64,000 nt of DNA from Nonomuraea rubra. Its GTDB lineage: Bacteria; Actinomycetota; Actinomycetes; Streptosporangiales; Streptosporangiaceae. Where the stretch lies: positions 727,001-791,000 of the forward strand of contig NZ_JACHMI010000001.1 in assembly GCF_014207985.1 (NCBI RefSeq), read 5' to 3'. The notes beneath the pieces are model-generated. The model had not been told where the DNA came from. It was given only the letters and a program-made list of their open reading frames with translations, and ran no database searches. Position numbers and translations under genes: made by a program. This document shows positions 34,901-43,187 of this stretch, piece by piece (position 1 is the first letter of the stretch; the number at the start of each line of letters is the position of its first letter).

Positions 34901-35573
34901 CCCGTCCGGCGGGCTGACAGCGCTCACCGGCTGGCAGACCCCGCCCACCGGCCGCGCCGACGGCGACGTGGCACTCAGCGCGGACGGCACGAAGCTGGCC
35001 GACGCCCGTGACGACCACACCGTCGTCGTCTGGGACCTGACCGGCAAGAGCGAGCCGAAGATCCTCCGCGGCCATGCGGAGGACATCACGGGCCTCGCCT
35101 TCAGCCCGGACGGGCTGCGGCTGGCCGCCGCGGCCGCGGACGGCGCCATCCGGCTCTGGGACCTCGACGGCCGGGGCGAGTCCGCGGACGTGCTGCACGG
35201 CGCCGAGAGCACCGTTCGCGAAGTGAACTTCAGCCCTGACGGCACCTGGCTGGTCACCAACGAACCCGCGGGCCACCTGCGGCTGTGGCGGGCGGCAGGC
35301 GGCGGCGAACCGCTGGAGCTGACCGGCTGGGGCGCGAGCGGCGGTCTCTCGGCGTTCAGCCCCGACGGTACGCGGATCGTCAGGGGGCTGAGCCCGCAGA
35401 TCTTCCTCGGCCGCTCCCTGGTGACCGGTCTGGGCGGCAGCCTGGTCCGGACCCGCGCCTGCGAGGTGTGCGGCCCGGCCGGAACGGTGCTCGAACTGGC
35501 CAGATCACGCCGTACCCGCGAGCTGACCGCGGAAGAACGCCGCAGCCATCTCGGCCCGGACTCCGGGGCGTGA
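31902..35573 (+). CDS. XRE-nSTAND-WD40 signalling protein
   Basis: TTG 31902 is chosen: AGAGGTGAG lies 7 bases upstream, and GRPEQPVDPLAGPVERLAWELRRLR is the usual start of this family; ATG 31830 is an alternative. The 1,223-residue protein has a helix-turn-helix (15-85: VLAERAHFSRSTLAEAATGT), an nSTAND1 NTPase with Walker A GATGSGKS (135-142) and Walker B VVIIDQFEE (Asp187), a transmembrane helix (494-518) and about ten WD40 repeats (560-1190), each with a DG-to-WD pattern. STAND proteins switch by ligand-triggered oligomerisation; here DNA binding and an external or cytosolic beta-propeller sensor are joined. It converges with the SARP gene. Confidence 0.9.
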   Translation: MGRPEQPVDPLAGPVERLAWELRRLRDEAGRPSYRVLAERAHFSRSTLAEAATGTRLPTLEATLAYAVACGGDAAEWERKWQSVAAELERSQRRCPYPGLLPLDVDAADLFFGRDDLLEVLLKAVRQGPLTVVRGATGSGKSSLLRAGLAARLTAGGAAVTLLTPGAHPLSQLHASDVDGSDVVIIDQFEETFTLCADVQERDGFLDALSELVSGQDGPALVIGIRTDFYERCMSHAGLAEALLDSVHLPVGPMSEQELRAIITEPAARAGLRVDPDLVVTVVAEAAEQKGALPMVAHALRETWSRQRGDTLALADYRAVGGVSGAIARTAEHLYADLEADQQRLLRAVLLRLVVLGSGSSDTRRGLDRDELAGIGPAGELDAVLDRLAAARLIVVDQDLIDIAHEALLTGWPRLREWLTADRETLLRHQRLTFDAAEWERNGRGEDYLYRGTRLAYWDGEASFVPPNELERTFLAACHSSAAERGRARRRTRLAFGGLSVAAVAVIVLAALVLVQAGDRDIERDRATSVRLAAEARRQLQQDPELALLLAIEAYEAEPTPEADLVLRQATADSRLRGSTPSGLRRVTGTTATPDGRKIAIWGAGSGPAGLEIWSLDGAAPSRAGHVLQADRTDGIQSAAFSGDGRQLVTGGSGGELVLWDLASSGPPVVLGTVDGSVHGVSVSQDGTVASAHSDGVRIWKPGRSKPVKLSVPGRAVRSVAFSPSGRLLATGGNGSPLRLWDMTGDRPVLQRAATRGEPEQAAFSPRGPWVATVEGDVPRVWDATETPAGDWIPQIELAGHAPKLNGLVFTAAGDRLATYGADGVIRVWTTGSDADPLVLRSSKGDPHGAAFTPDGKSLVSVDADGTLRTWDVTAGDPAPSEGRPLALSADTSTVAVSAGPTSLLSPQDVRIRTWRGTTSAEVRGPRDTGYLVALSPDGRRMAGIGRAGTLSLWDLTTGGAPVTTPAQFHGLPTGLVFNADGKRIVAGAFRTEPQVWQVSPSGGLTALTGWQTPPTGRADGDVALSADGTKLADARDDHTVVVWDLTGKSEPKILRGHAEDITGLAFSPDGLRLAAAAADGAIRLWDLDGRGESADVLHGAESTVREVNFSPDGTWLVTNEPAGHLRLWRAAGGGEPLELTGWGASGGLSAFSPDGTRIVRGLSPQIFLGRSLVTGLGGSLVRTRACEVCGPAGTVLELARSRRTRELTAEERRSHLGPDSGA

Positions 35574-35656
35574 CAGTCCGGCGTCACGGCCCGGGTGCCG
35601 TCGAGACCTTCGACGAGGTCGCTCCGGGCGGCTCCCTGACCCGGCGGCCACGTTGA

Positions 35657-38497
35657 TCAGCGCGCTCCCGCGCTCAAGTGCTTGACCGAGTCGGGAGCTT
35701 GTGGGAGGTCCTGGGCGAGCAGGACCTCCAGCTCCTCCTCGGTGAGGAGATGGACGTCACACAGAATCCGAGCCGACTGGTGCCAGCGCTGCCGCGCCTC
35801 GTCCTGCCGTCCGAGATCGTACAGGGTGTCGCCGAGCCCCCACAGGGTGCCGGCCTCCAGCGCGCGGGCACCGGCCTTGTGATGGAGGTGGGCCGCCCTC
35901 CTGTACCCGGCCTCGGCCTCGACGAGCCTGCCGGCGCGCCGGTAGGCGTCGGCCAGCGTGTCGGTCGCCGTTCCCTCGCCGTAGGGATTGTCGAACTCCG
36001 CCCAGATCTCCAGGCTTCGTAGGCTGGCTTCGATCGCGTCGTCCAGCCGGCCCATCCTGATCAGCACCGCGGCCCGGCCGTTGAGGATCATCGCCTGGTA
36101 GTCGCGCAGGCCACTGGCTGTCGCTGCCGCTGTCGCCTCGTCCTGGGTGGCGAGCGCGTCGTCGAACCGTCCCAGCTTGCCGTACGTCGTACCGAGATTG
36201 TGGAGGGCGCCCGCCTTGCGCAGGGGCAGACCTGCTCGATCCCAGCACGCGAGGGCGCGCTCGAACTGCTCGATCGCGAGCTCGAAGCGACCCTGGTTCT
36301 TGTGGATGAGGCCCAGATGGTTGTGCCCGCGGGCTTGGCCCGCCCAGTCACCGGTCCGGGCGGCCACGCGCAAGGCGTGGTGATGGATCTCGGTCAGATC
36401 GGCGAGCCAGCCTCTGTGGCTGAAGGGTCTGTTGAGACTGGCGGCGAGGCCTTCCACCGTGACGGGATCGTCGGTGCGGCCGGTGGCCTGCCGGGCGACG
36501 GTGATGAGATTGTCGCGCTCCAGCTCGATCCAGTCGATCGCCTCCTGCGGTGTGTCCAGGCGAAGGCCCGGCTGGTCGGCGCGGAGATCTCTGACGATGG
36601 GAGAGGTGGGATCGAGCAGAAGGCTGGCCGTTCTGGCAGTGGCGAGGTAATGGTGCAACGCGCGGTGAGTCGCGGCCACCCGATCGTTCTCCTGGACGAT
36701 GTCGTCCGCTTGTTCGCGGGCGTAGAGGCGGACGAGGTCGTGCATCCGGTAGCGGCCCGGCCCCGCCGATTCGAGCAGCCGGGCATCCAGGAGGCGGTCC
36801 AGCGCGTCCGCCACCGTGCGCTCGGGCCGATCAGCGAGAGCGGTGGTGGCTGCCGGCGTGTGGGTGGGCGTGTCGAGAAGGCCGAGCAGGGCGAACAGAT
36901 GGACGGCGTCCTGGCCGGCGGGCTCCTCCTGGAGGTGCTGGAGGCTGACGGCGATGCTGGCTCGGACGGCCAGGTCGGCATGCTGCAGCGTGTCCAGGCG
37001 GCGGGTGGCGTCGGCGAGCCGGTCGGCGAGATAGGACAGTGTCCAGTCGGGGCGGGCGGCCAGACGCGCCGCCGCGATGCGCAGGGCGAGGGGCAGGCCA
37101 CCGCAGAGCCGGACGATCCGCCCGGCAGCCTCGGGCTCGGCGTGGACCCGGCCGGGGCCGGCGATCCGGGCCAGCAGCGCGGTGGATTCGGACGGGTCGA
37201 GTTCGGGCAGGTTCAGCTGGCTCGCCCCGTCGACCGCGGTGAGAACCTGCCGGCTCGTGATGACGACCGCGCACCCCGGCCCGGCGGGAATGAGCGGGCG
37301 GAGCTGGCGGGTGTCCAGGGCGTTGTCGAGGATGAGCAGCACGTGCCGCGCCGAAGTGAGTGATCGGTAGCGGGCCGCCGCCTCGTCCACCGTGGTCGGT
37401 ACGGCGGAGCCGTCCAGGCCGAGCGAACGTAGGAGCCGGCCGAGCGCCTCGAGCGGCGACAGCGGCCGGAGACCGTCGGTGGCGCCGTGCAGGTCGATGT
37501 AGAGAACGCCGTCGGCGTAGCGGTCGGCGACGGCGTGCGCCAGGTGTACGGCCAGCGCGGATTTGCCGATCCCGCCGGGACCGCCGATGGCGACGATCGC
37601 CGGCATGCCGGCTTCCGGGGTGGTGAGCGCCTTGTCGAGCCAGGCGAGCTCGACGTCGCGAGCGGTGAAGGCGCGGGTGTCGGCGGGCAGCTCGGCCGGG
37701 GCGACGGAGTCGCCGAGTGTGGCCTCCTGTGCCGGAGTGGTCAGCTCGAGGACGGGATCGCGAGTGAGCACCGCCTGCTGGAGCCGGCGCAGCTCGGCAC
37801 TCGGCTCGATCCCGAGCTCCTGGATCATGACGCGGCGAGTCTCCTGGTAGAGCGCGAGCGCTTCCGACGACCGTCCAGCGCGATACAGCGCCAGCATCAG
37901 CTGCGCGTGCGGCCTCTCCCGCAGCGGGTGCGCCTCGATGTGGACGGTCAGATCCGGTATCACCGCATGGTGATCACCCGCCGCCATCCGCAGATCGACG
38001 TGATCCTCCAGAGCGGTGAGACGTTCCTCCGTCAGACGGGTGGCCTCGATCTGGGCCCACTCCGCCGACATGCCCGCCAGCGCCTCTCCCCGCCACAAGG
38101 CCAGAGCCTGCCGGAACAACCCGTCCGCCGCAACGATCTCGCCCCTGGCCCGGCCGGCACGCGCTTCGCGCACCAGCCTCATGAACAGGTGAGCATCGAC
38201 GTGATCAGGTGGTACATCCAGGCAGTATCCGCCCGGCGCGGTCACGATGACCTCGTCGAGGGCCCGAGGCGCAAGGAACTCGCGAAGCTTCGACACCACG
38301 ATGTGGAGCTGCTTCGGCGCCGTCGCCACCCGGTTCTCCCCCCACACATCGGTGAGGAGCTGGTCAGTGGTGACCACCCGGCCGGCGCTCGACGCCAGCC
38401 GGGTCAGCAGGCCGATCCGCCGGTTGCCGGTCAGCGGCAGCACGTCGCCGTCTGCCGTCAGCTCCCACGGGCCCAATATCTTGATCCCCAGTCCCAT
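35657..38497 (-). CDS. Large SARP regulator (BTAD-NB-ARC-TPR)
   Basis: ATG 38497 follows GGAGGGT at 7 bases. The 946-residue protein has an OmpR-like DNA-binding domain (1-95: IKILGPWELTADGDVLPLTG), a BTAD domain (100-245: VDAHLFMRLVREARAGRARG), an NB-ARC switch with Walker A GGPGGIGKS (about 303-311) and VLLILDNALD (about 386), then TPR repeats in the last ~300 residues (GLIHKNQGRFELAIEQFERAL; NLGTTYGKLGRFDDAL). AfsR-type SARPs activate secondary-metabolite clusters. No biosynthetic cluster is directly adjacent; the RiPP locus is 11 kb away. Confidence 0.92.
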   Translation of the reverse strand: MGLGIKILGPWELTADGDVLPLTGNRRIGLLTRLASSAGRVVTTDQLLTDVWGENRVATAPKQLHIVVSKLREFLAPRALDEVIVTAPGGYCLDVPPDHVDAHLFMRLVREARAGRARGEIVAADGLFRQALALWRGEALAGMSAEWAQIEATRLTEERLTALEDHVDLRMAAGDHHAVIPDLTVHIEAHPLRERPHAQLMLALYRAGRSSEALALYQETRRVMIQELGIEPSAELRRLQQAVLTRDPVLELTTPAQEATLGDSVAPAELPADTRAFTARDVELAWLDKALTTPEAGMPAIVAIGGPGGIGKSALAVHLAHAVADRYADGVLYIDLHGATDGLRPLSPLEALGRLLRSLGLDGSAVPTTVDEAAARYRSLTSARHVLLILDNALDTRQLRPLIPAGPGCAVVITSRQVLTAVDGASQLNLPELDPSESTALLARIAGPGRVHAEPEAAGRIVRLCGGLPLALRIAAARLAARPDWTLSYLADRLADATRRLDTLQHADLAVRASIAVSLQHLQEEPAGQDAVHLFALLGLLDTPTHTPAATTALADRPERTVADALDRLLDARLLESAGPGRYRMHDLVRLYAREQADDIVQENDRVAATHRALHHYLATARTASLLLDPTSPIVRDLRADQPGLRLDTPQEAIDWIELERDNLITVARQATGRTDDPVTVEGLAASLNRPFSHRGWLADLTEIHHHALRVAARTGDWAGQARGHNHLGLIHKNQGRFELAIEQFERALACWDRAGLPLRKAGALHNLGTTYGKLGRFDDALATQDEATAAATASGLRDYQAMILNGRAAVLIRMGRLDDAIEASLRSLEIWAEFDNPYGEGTATDTLADAYRRAGRLVEAEAGYRRAAHLHHKAGARALEAGTLWGLGDTLYDLGRQDEARQRWHQSARILCDVHLLTEEELEVLLAQDLPQAPDSVKHLSAGAR

Positions 38498-38630
38498 CGC
38501 ATACCCTCCGTACCCCAGGATCTTGTTGTTCAAGGTGATTGCCAGGCCGAACATCATCGGGTAGCACGGCGGTCGGACACACGACATCAAACCGCCCCTC
38601 TAGTCTCATGGGGTCCGATGGCTTCAACCT

Positions 38631-38669
38631 GGGAAACGATCATCTTGGTTCCTGGCAAGCGATCTTCCG
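38631..38669 (+). promoter_or_regulatory. Double GGAAACGATCAT box, copy 2
   Basis: GGAAACGATCATCTTGG and GGCAAGCGATCTTCC repeat the double box seen at 28537-28575. It lies between the SARP start (38497) and an integrase remnant, so it could act on the SARP promoter or be left from the lost element. Confidence 0.5.
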
Positions 38670-38685
38670 GTGAAGTCACCCCAAG

Positions 38686-38800
38686 ATGAGGGGCGCTCCC
38701 TGATGGCTTCGATCGGCATGCCGGAGTCGGGGAGCGGCGAGACGAAGCTGTGCCGCATCTCGCGGGGTGTCCAGCCCTGTAGGTTGAGGCCGGCTCCGAT
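38686..38800 (-). pseudogene. Tyrosine integrase remnant
   Basis: The minus strand reads GLNLQGWTPREMRHSFVSPL, then PDSGMPIEAI, which is box II (Arg-His) of an actinobacterial tyrosine recombinase and the helix after it. No box I or nucleophile Tyr is present. It marks a former element; the stretch 38498-38881 otherwise holds only the double box and promoters. Confidence 0.65.
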
Positions 38801-38881
38801 TCCTGGCCGGCTGGGCCGCTGGCCTGTGCGGTTCGACCCGCGCCCAGTGGAAGGAAGCACGATCGGAGTAGGTTCTCGGCT

Positions 38882-39700
38882 GTGAGTGATATTCGCCTTC
38901 TCAGGCCTGAGGAACTGCCCCTCTGCCAGCGGCTCGAAAGTGATCGCGATTGGTCCACGGACGAGGCCAAATGGCGGTTGATGTTCGAGGCGGGCGAGGT
39001 CTACGCCGTCGATGCGGCCGACGGTGACGGGCTGGCCGGGTGCGTCGTGGTGACCCGTTACGGTGACTCGCTGGCCGGCGTGGGCATGATGCTGGTCGCC
39101 GGCAGGTACGGCAGGCAGGGGCTCGGCACCCGGCTGATGGAGCACGCCCTGGAGGTCGCCGGGGACCGCGTCGTGGAGCTGACCGCGACCCGCTTCGGGC
39201 GTCCCGTCTACGAACGGCTGGGCTTCCGGACCACGGGCAGCCTGACGATCACCATGGGGCCGATGCAGGGGACGGCGTGGCCGTCCGGAGCCCGCGAGGC
39301 CACACCGGACGACCACGCCGCGCTCCTCGCCCTGGACGCCGAGGTCACCGGGGCCGACCGGGGCAAGGCGCTGAGCGCTCTGCTGGCCACGGCCGAGCGT
39401 ACGGTTGTTACCGACGGCGGCTTCGCCGTGGCCTGGAACGCCGGCCCGCACCGGGTCATCGGGCCCGTCGTCGCGCCCTCGGAGGAAGCGGCCCGCGAGC
39501 TCATCCTGGCCGCCGCCCACGGTGCCGACCGCGACGTGCGGATCGACCTGCTGGACGCCTACCCGGGCCTGCGCCCGTGGCTCACCGGGCTGGGGCCCGC
39601 CGAGGGGCCCGCGGCCCTGCCGACGATGGTCTACGGCGCCCACCGGCATCCGGGCGACCGCGGGCGATATGTCGCGCCTATCCTCATCTCGATGGGCTGA
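38882..39700 (+). CDS. Two-domain GNAT acetyltransferase
   Basis: GTG 38882 is chosen because the match begins here. The 272-residue protein has an N-terminal GNAT domain (IRLLRPEELPLCQRLESDRDW; GVGMMLVAGRYGRQGLGTRLMEHAL, acetyl-CoA loop RQGLGT) and a C-terminal half (PDDHAALLALDAEVTGADRG) like the Acetyltransf_18/second GNAT-like domain. These proteins are common in actinomycetes and their substrates are mostly unknown. Confidence 0.85.
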   Translation: MSDIRLLRPEELPLCQRLESDRDWSTDEAKWRLMFEAGEVYAVDAADGDGLAGCVVVTRYGDSLAGVGMMLVAGRYGRQGLGTRLMEHALEVAGDRVVELTATRFGRPVYERLGFRTTGSLTITMGPMQGTAWPSGAREATPDDHAALLALDAEVTGADRGKALSALLATAERTVVTDGGFAVAWNAGPHRVIGPVVAPSEEAARELILAAAHGADRDVRIDLLDAYPGLRPWLTGLGPAEGPAALPTMVYGAHRHPGDRGRYVAPILISMG

Positions 39701-39938
39701 CCGGACATCAGCGACGAACCCGAGTCGGGGTGCCGTTTTGTCATGAGGCCGAGCGAGCGGCGGCTGTCCAGGTTCTGCCCGTTGTTCGCGACGGACAGCG
39801 CTGCACGTCCGGTGCTGAACTGCGGGGCGCGGGCGGGCCGGGCGAAGTGGTCAGCGGTCTGGTCGGTGAAGGCGCGGTTCACTGCCCGTGCCGATCAGTA
39901 CGGCGGGCGCAGCGGCGAGGTCGCTGTACATGATCGGC

Positions 39939-41312
39939 TCAATCGCGGGTCGGTCCTCGGCCGGGCGGGATGTTGTGGTTGAGGCGGAAGATGTTCTCCG
40001 GGTCGTAGACGGCTTTGAGTCCGGTCAGTCGCCGGTAGTCCGTGGCGTTGTAGGCGGAGCGCACCTGGGTGGTGGCGTTCTCGCCGTTCATGAAGTTGAG
40101 GAACCGGCCACCGGTGCTCCACGGCGCGAGCGCCTCGAACAGGCGCGCGTGTGCGGGCCGGATCTGGGTGAAGTCGGCGCGTTCCAGCCGGGACACCACG
40201 TTGAGCAGGTATCGCGCGTCGCGGTTGCCGATGGCGTTGTCCACGGCGGGCAGGTGGGCGAGCCTGCCGCCGAGGTGGCGCAGCTCGACGACGTGCGGCA
40301 CCGGCGCATGGGGGCCTGCCAGGTCGAGGATGGCTTGCACGGCGGTGGCGTCGAGTTCGCCGAGCATGGCCGTGCCCGACTCGGCCGCGCCCGGTGCGAC
40401 GGGGTCGTTGTAGATCGACCCGGCTTCGGCGTAGGCCAGCTCACCGAGGGTGTCGCTCATCGGGCCGATGGCCCGCAGTGGCGCCACCAGGCGTTCGCCG
40501 GCTCCGGGATCACCGGCCGCGCAGGCGATGCGGACATGGACGGTGTGACGGCCGCGCATCGGCTCCGGGATCGCCGGAACGTCCGGCAGGGAGATGAGCG
40601 CGATCGAGGAGTTCATCGTCTCGGGCACGGTGGCGGCCCATTGCAGGTAGGTGCCGAACACCTCGGCCGCCTTCTCGACGGGAAAGATCAGGGTTCCGCC
40701 GTACAGCGTGGTGACCGGCATCAGGTCGATCTCCATTCCGGTCACCACGCCGAAGTTGTCCCGGCCGCCGCGCAGTGCCCAGAACAGGTCCGGGCCGGAG
40801 TCCTGGGTGACGTGCCGCAGGTGGCCGTCCGCCGTGACGACGTCGAGGCCGCGTACGTGGTCGGCGGCGTAGCCGTAGGTCCGGGACAGCAGGGCGAGGC
40901 CACCGCCGAGGGTGTAGGAGACCGCGCCCACGCGCGGGGCCGAGCCGGACAGGGGTGCCAGCCCGGCCTGTGCCGTTCTGTGGATCACCTGATCCCAGCG
41001 GGTTCCGGCGGCCACCCACGCGGTGCCGGCGTCGGCGTCCAGGCGGACGGCGCTCATCCGCGCGGTGGTGATCAGCACTCCGCCCTCGGCGGCGACGGCG
41101 GCCGAGGCGTGCCCGGTGCCCTGCACCCCGACCGGCAGCCCGCAGTCGCTCGCGTAGGTGACCGCCGCCTGCACGTCGGCGGGTCGGGCGGCGCCCACCA
41201 CCAGGTCGGGACGGTGCCGGCGGGCGGTCTGCCAGCCGGCGCGTTCGTCGTCGTATCCTTCGTCGCGGGGTGCGAGTACCGGGCCCATCACCCGATCGGC
41301 CAGCCGGTTCAT
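39939..41312 (-). CDS. FAD-binding (BBE-type) oxidoreductase
   Basis: ATG 41312 has GGAGG upstream and overlaps the hydrolase stop (ATGA). The 457-residue flavoprotein has PDLVVGAARPADVQAAVTYA, GVQGTGH (His68, expected for 8-alpha-histidyl-FAD), LGGGLALLSRTYGYAADHV and a C-terminal BBE domain (YRRLTGLKAVYDPENIFRLN). The Cys used for a second FAD bond in berberine-bridge enzymes is replaced in SAPRVGAVSYT, so a single covalent link is expected. With the hydrolase it forms an operon opposite a MarR gene, which fits detoxification or modification of an aromatic compound. Confidence 0.9.
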   Translation of the reverse strand: MNRLADRVMGPVLAPRDEGYDDERAGWQTARRHRPDLVVGAARPADVQAAVTYASDCGLPVGVQGTGHASAAVAAEGGVLITTARMSAVRLDADAGTAWVAAGTRWDQVIHRTAQAGLAPLSGSAPRVGAVSYTLGGGLALLSRTYGYAADHVRGLDVVTADGHLRHVTQDSGPDLFWALRGGRDNFGVVTGMEIDLMPVTTLYGGTLIFPVEKAAEVFGTYLQWAATVPETMNSSIALISLPDVPAIPEPMRGRHTVHVRIACAAGDPGAGERLVAPLRAIGPMSDTLGELAYAEAGSIYNDPVAPGAAESGTAMLGELDATAVQAILDLAGPHAPVPHVVELRHLGGRLAHLPAVDNAIGNRDARYLLNVVSRLERADFTQIRPAHARLFEALAPWSTGGRFLNFMNGENATTQVRSAYNATDYRRLTGLKAVYDPENIFRLNHNIPPGRGPTRD

Positions 41313-42175
41313 GATGCCTCCTTCGCGCCGCCGAGCCGGGTGGCCAGGAACCGGCCTGCCCGCTCCAGCGCCGCCGCCGCCCCGGCCGATCCGTCGTCGA
41401 GCTGGAACACGTGCGGTTGGCGAGGAACCACCTCCAACGTCACCGCGACCTCGTCGGCCCCGGCACGTCCGGCCAGCCGTACGGCGTCGTCCAGCAGGAG
41501 CTCGCTGGAGCCGGCCTGGATCAGCAGGGGTGGCAGCCCGGTGAGATCGGCGAAAATCGGGCTCAGCTCGGGCGCCGACCTGTCGCTGCCGGCGGCGTAC
41601 TGGCCGAAGAGCCATTCGAGGTCGGCCGGAGCGAAGAACGGGTCCACCCCGTCCTTGGACCGCATGCTCGCGCCGCTGAGGGTCAGATCGACCGCCGGCG
41701 AGAACAGGACCGCCGCCGCCGGCATCGGCAGGCCCGCGTCCCGGGCGCGCATCATGGTGACGACGGCCAGCGCGGCACCGGCAGAGTCGCCCGCGACCAC
41801 CAACCGGTGCGGGTCGATGCCGGAGTCCAGCAGCTCGCGGTAGGCCGCCAGGCAGTCATCGGGTGCGGCCGGGAACGGGTGTTCGGGCGCCAGCCGGTAG
41901 TCGAGGGAGATCGCCCGGCCGTTCAGATGCCGGAGCAGCGCGGCGGAGACGTGCGCGGTGACCCGCGCCGACCCGACCACGAACCCACCGCCGTGCAGAT
42001 ACAGCAGCACGGGTCCGCCTGGCAGCACGGCGTCGCCCGTCGGGCGGGGTGTCGTGATCCGCAGCTGCAGTGCGGGCCGGCCGCCGAGTGTCGTCGCCGA
42101 CGAGCCGACATCCGCAGGTAAGGGCCGGGTGAACATCGCCGCGAACTGCTCGCGCTGTTCGGCAATGGTGAGCAT
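41309..42175 (-). CDS. HSL-family alpha/beta hydrolase
   Basis: ATG 42175 follows GGGAGG. The 288-residue esterase has LLYLHGGGFVVGS (oxyanion HGGG), VVAGDSAGAAL (catalytic Ser in GDSAG) and RQPHVFQLDDG (catalytic His), the hormone-sensitive-lipase layout. There is no signal peptide, so it acts in the cytoplasm. First gene of the operon with the flavoprotein, and controlled in all likelihood by the divergent MarR. Confidence 0.92.
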   Translation of the reverse strand: MLTIAEQREQFAAMFTRPLPADVGSSATTLGGRPALQLRITTPRPTGDAVLPGGPVLLYLHGGGFVVGSARVTAHVSAALLRHLNGRAISLDYRLAPEHPFPAAPDDCLAAYRELLDSGIDPHRLVVAGDSAGAALAVVTMMRARDAGLPMPAAAVLFSPAVDLTLSGASMRSKDGVDPFFAPADLEWLFGQYAAGSDRSAPELSPIFADLTGLPPLLIQAGSSELLLDDAVRLAGRAGADEVAVTLEVVPRQPHVFQLDDGSAGAAAALERAGRFLATRLGGAKEAS

Positions 42176-42194
42176 GTCGTCCTCCCAGGAATTA

Positions 42195-42259
42195 GTCAAG
42201 CGCCCTAACAGTCAGGCGACCTTACCACTGTGCCGGCTGATATTGTCAAGTCGCCTGAC
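42195..42259. promoter_or_regulatory. Three MarR operator-like sites between divergent genes
   Basis: Three related sites with pattern GTCAAG-N3-CCTNAC: GTCAAG-CGC-CCTAAC (42195-42209), GTCAGG-CGA-CCTTAC (42211-42225), GTCAAG-TCG-CCTGAC (42245-42259). Each is an imperfect palindrome. Sites 1 and 2 are 16 bases apart, site 3 is 34 bases further. They fill the space between the hydrolase and MarR genes. Confidence 0.75.
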
Positions 42260-42289
42260 GAACTTGCCTGGAAGAGGGACCGCACCACG

Positions 42290-42760
42290 ATGACGACGTC
42301 TTCAGAACGCCGGAAGCTGCCACTCCCCACCCTGCTCACGCAGGTCAGGGACATTGCGCTCGAGGGACTTCACCGGCGGCTGGCCGAGGAGGGGTTCGAG
42401 GGGATCCGGTACGTCCACGGCTCGGTCTTCCGGCACATCGACGCCGAGGGCTCGCGGCTGACCACGCTCGCCGAACGCTCCGGGCTTACCAAGCAGGCGA
42501 TCGGCGAACTCGTCGGCGACCTGGAGGAACACGGTTACCTCGAACGGGTCGCCGACGAGGGCGACCGCCGGGCGAAGATCATCCGCCTCACCGAGCAAGG
42601 CAGGATGGCTCAGGCCGCGGCCGCCCGGATCCTCGCGGACGTCGAGCAGCGATGGTCACGGCTTCTCGGCGAGGACGTGGTCGCCGTGTTGCGGCGCGCT
42701 CTGGAACAGGTCATCGCGCTCGAAGCGGATGACACTCCGACCGCGTCCCGCACGCGGTAG
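42290..42760 (+). CDS. MarR-family transcriptional regulator
   Basis: A 156-residue MarR protein starting at ATG 42290. The winged helix is LTTLAERSGLTKQAIGELVG, then DLEEHGYLERVADEGDRRAKII with the wing Asp-Arg-Arg, followed by dimer helices. It should repress both itself and the divergent hydrolase-flavoprotein operon until a phenolic or similar ligand binds. The three sites upstream match its expected operators. Confidence 0.9.
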   Translation: MTTSSERRKLPLPTLLTQVRDIALEGLHRRLAEEGFEGIRYVHGSVFRHIDAEGSRLTTLAERSGLTKQAIGELVGDLEEHGYLERVADEGDRRAKIIRLTEQGRMAQAAAARILADVEQRWSRLLGEDVVAVLRRALEQVIALEADDTPTASRTR

Positions 42761-42789
42761 GGGCGACGGTACGGCCCGGGTGCGCGGGC

Positions 42790-42905
42790 GTCTTGCCGTC
42801 GTGTGGCGAACGCCCGGCCGCCACACGAGCGCCGGCGACCGCCCGGCTGGTTGCCGCGGTGATGCCGCCCGCGCCTCCGGTGATCAGGACGTTCCGGCAG
42901 GCCGG
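42790..42905 (-). pseudogene. SDR N-terminal fragment
   Basis: The minus strand reads RNVLITGGAGGITAATSRAV, the glycine-rich NAD(P) motif that opens short-chain dehydrogenases (TGGxxGIG with a Gly to Thr change). Only about 35 residues are present. It ends next to another gene fragment, so 42761-43183 is decayed DNA. Confidence 0.5.
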
Positions 42906-42920
42906 GCTGGGGTGATGATG

Positions 42921-43187
42921 TCAGGAGACCTTGGACGAGGGGGCCGCCCAGGTGTTGCAGGAGGCCGGGTCGGCGGTGCGGAAGCCGGCCTTGACCCACC
43001 GCTTGATGTTGGCGACCTTGCCGGACTCGGGGGTGTCGCGGTAGAAGGACGACTCGACCCTCTCCCAGTCCCGCTTGGTCTTGCCCGGTGTCCGGGAAGG
43101 CCGAGGAGCCAGTACTTGCCGATCTTGAAGGGCGGCGTGCGGTCCCAGTCGCACGCAGGAGAGTGCCGCGATCTTCAGGGGCTTCAC
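42921..43187 (-). pseudogene. C-terminal fragment of an unknown protein
   Basis: The minus frame reads KTKRDWERVESSFYRDTPES, then GKVANIKRWVKAGFRTADPA to the stop; just before it a second frame continues upstream as CDWDRTPPFKIGKYWLL. A frameshift near 43090 would join them. The family is not recognised, but the Trp/Lys-rich end looks like a real protein terminus. Confidence 0.4.

Noticed and set aside
39888..41843. Long open frame on the plus strand over the flavoprotein and hydrolase genes
   Set aside because: It is antisense to two genes with clear catalytic motifs, and its own product has no recognisable domain; high GC opens such frames.
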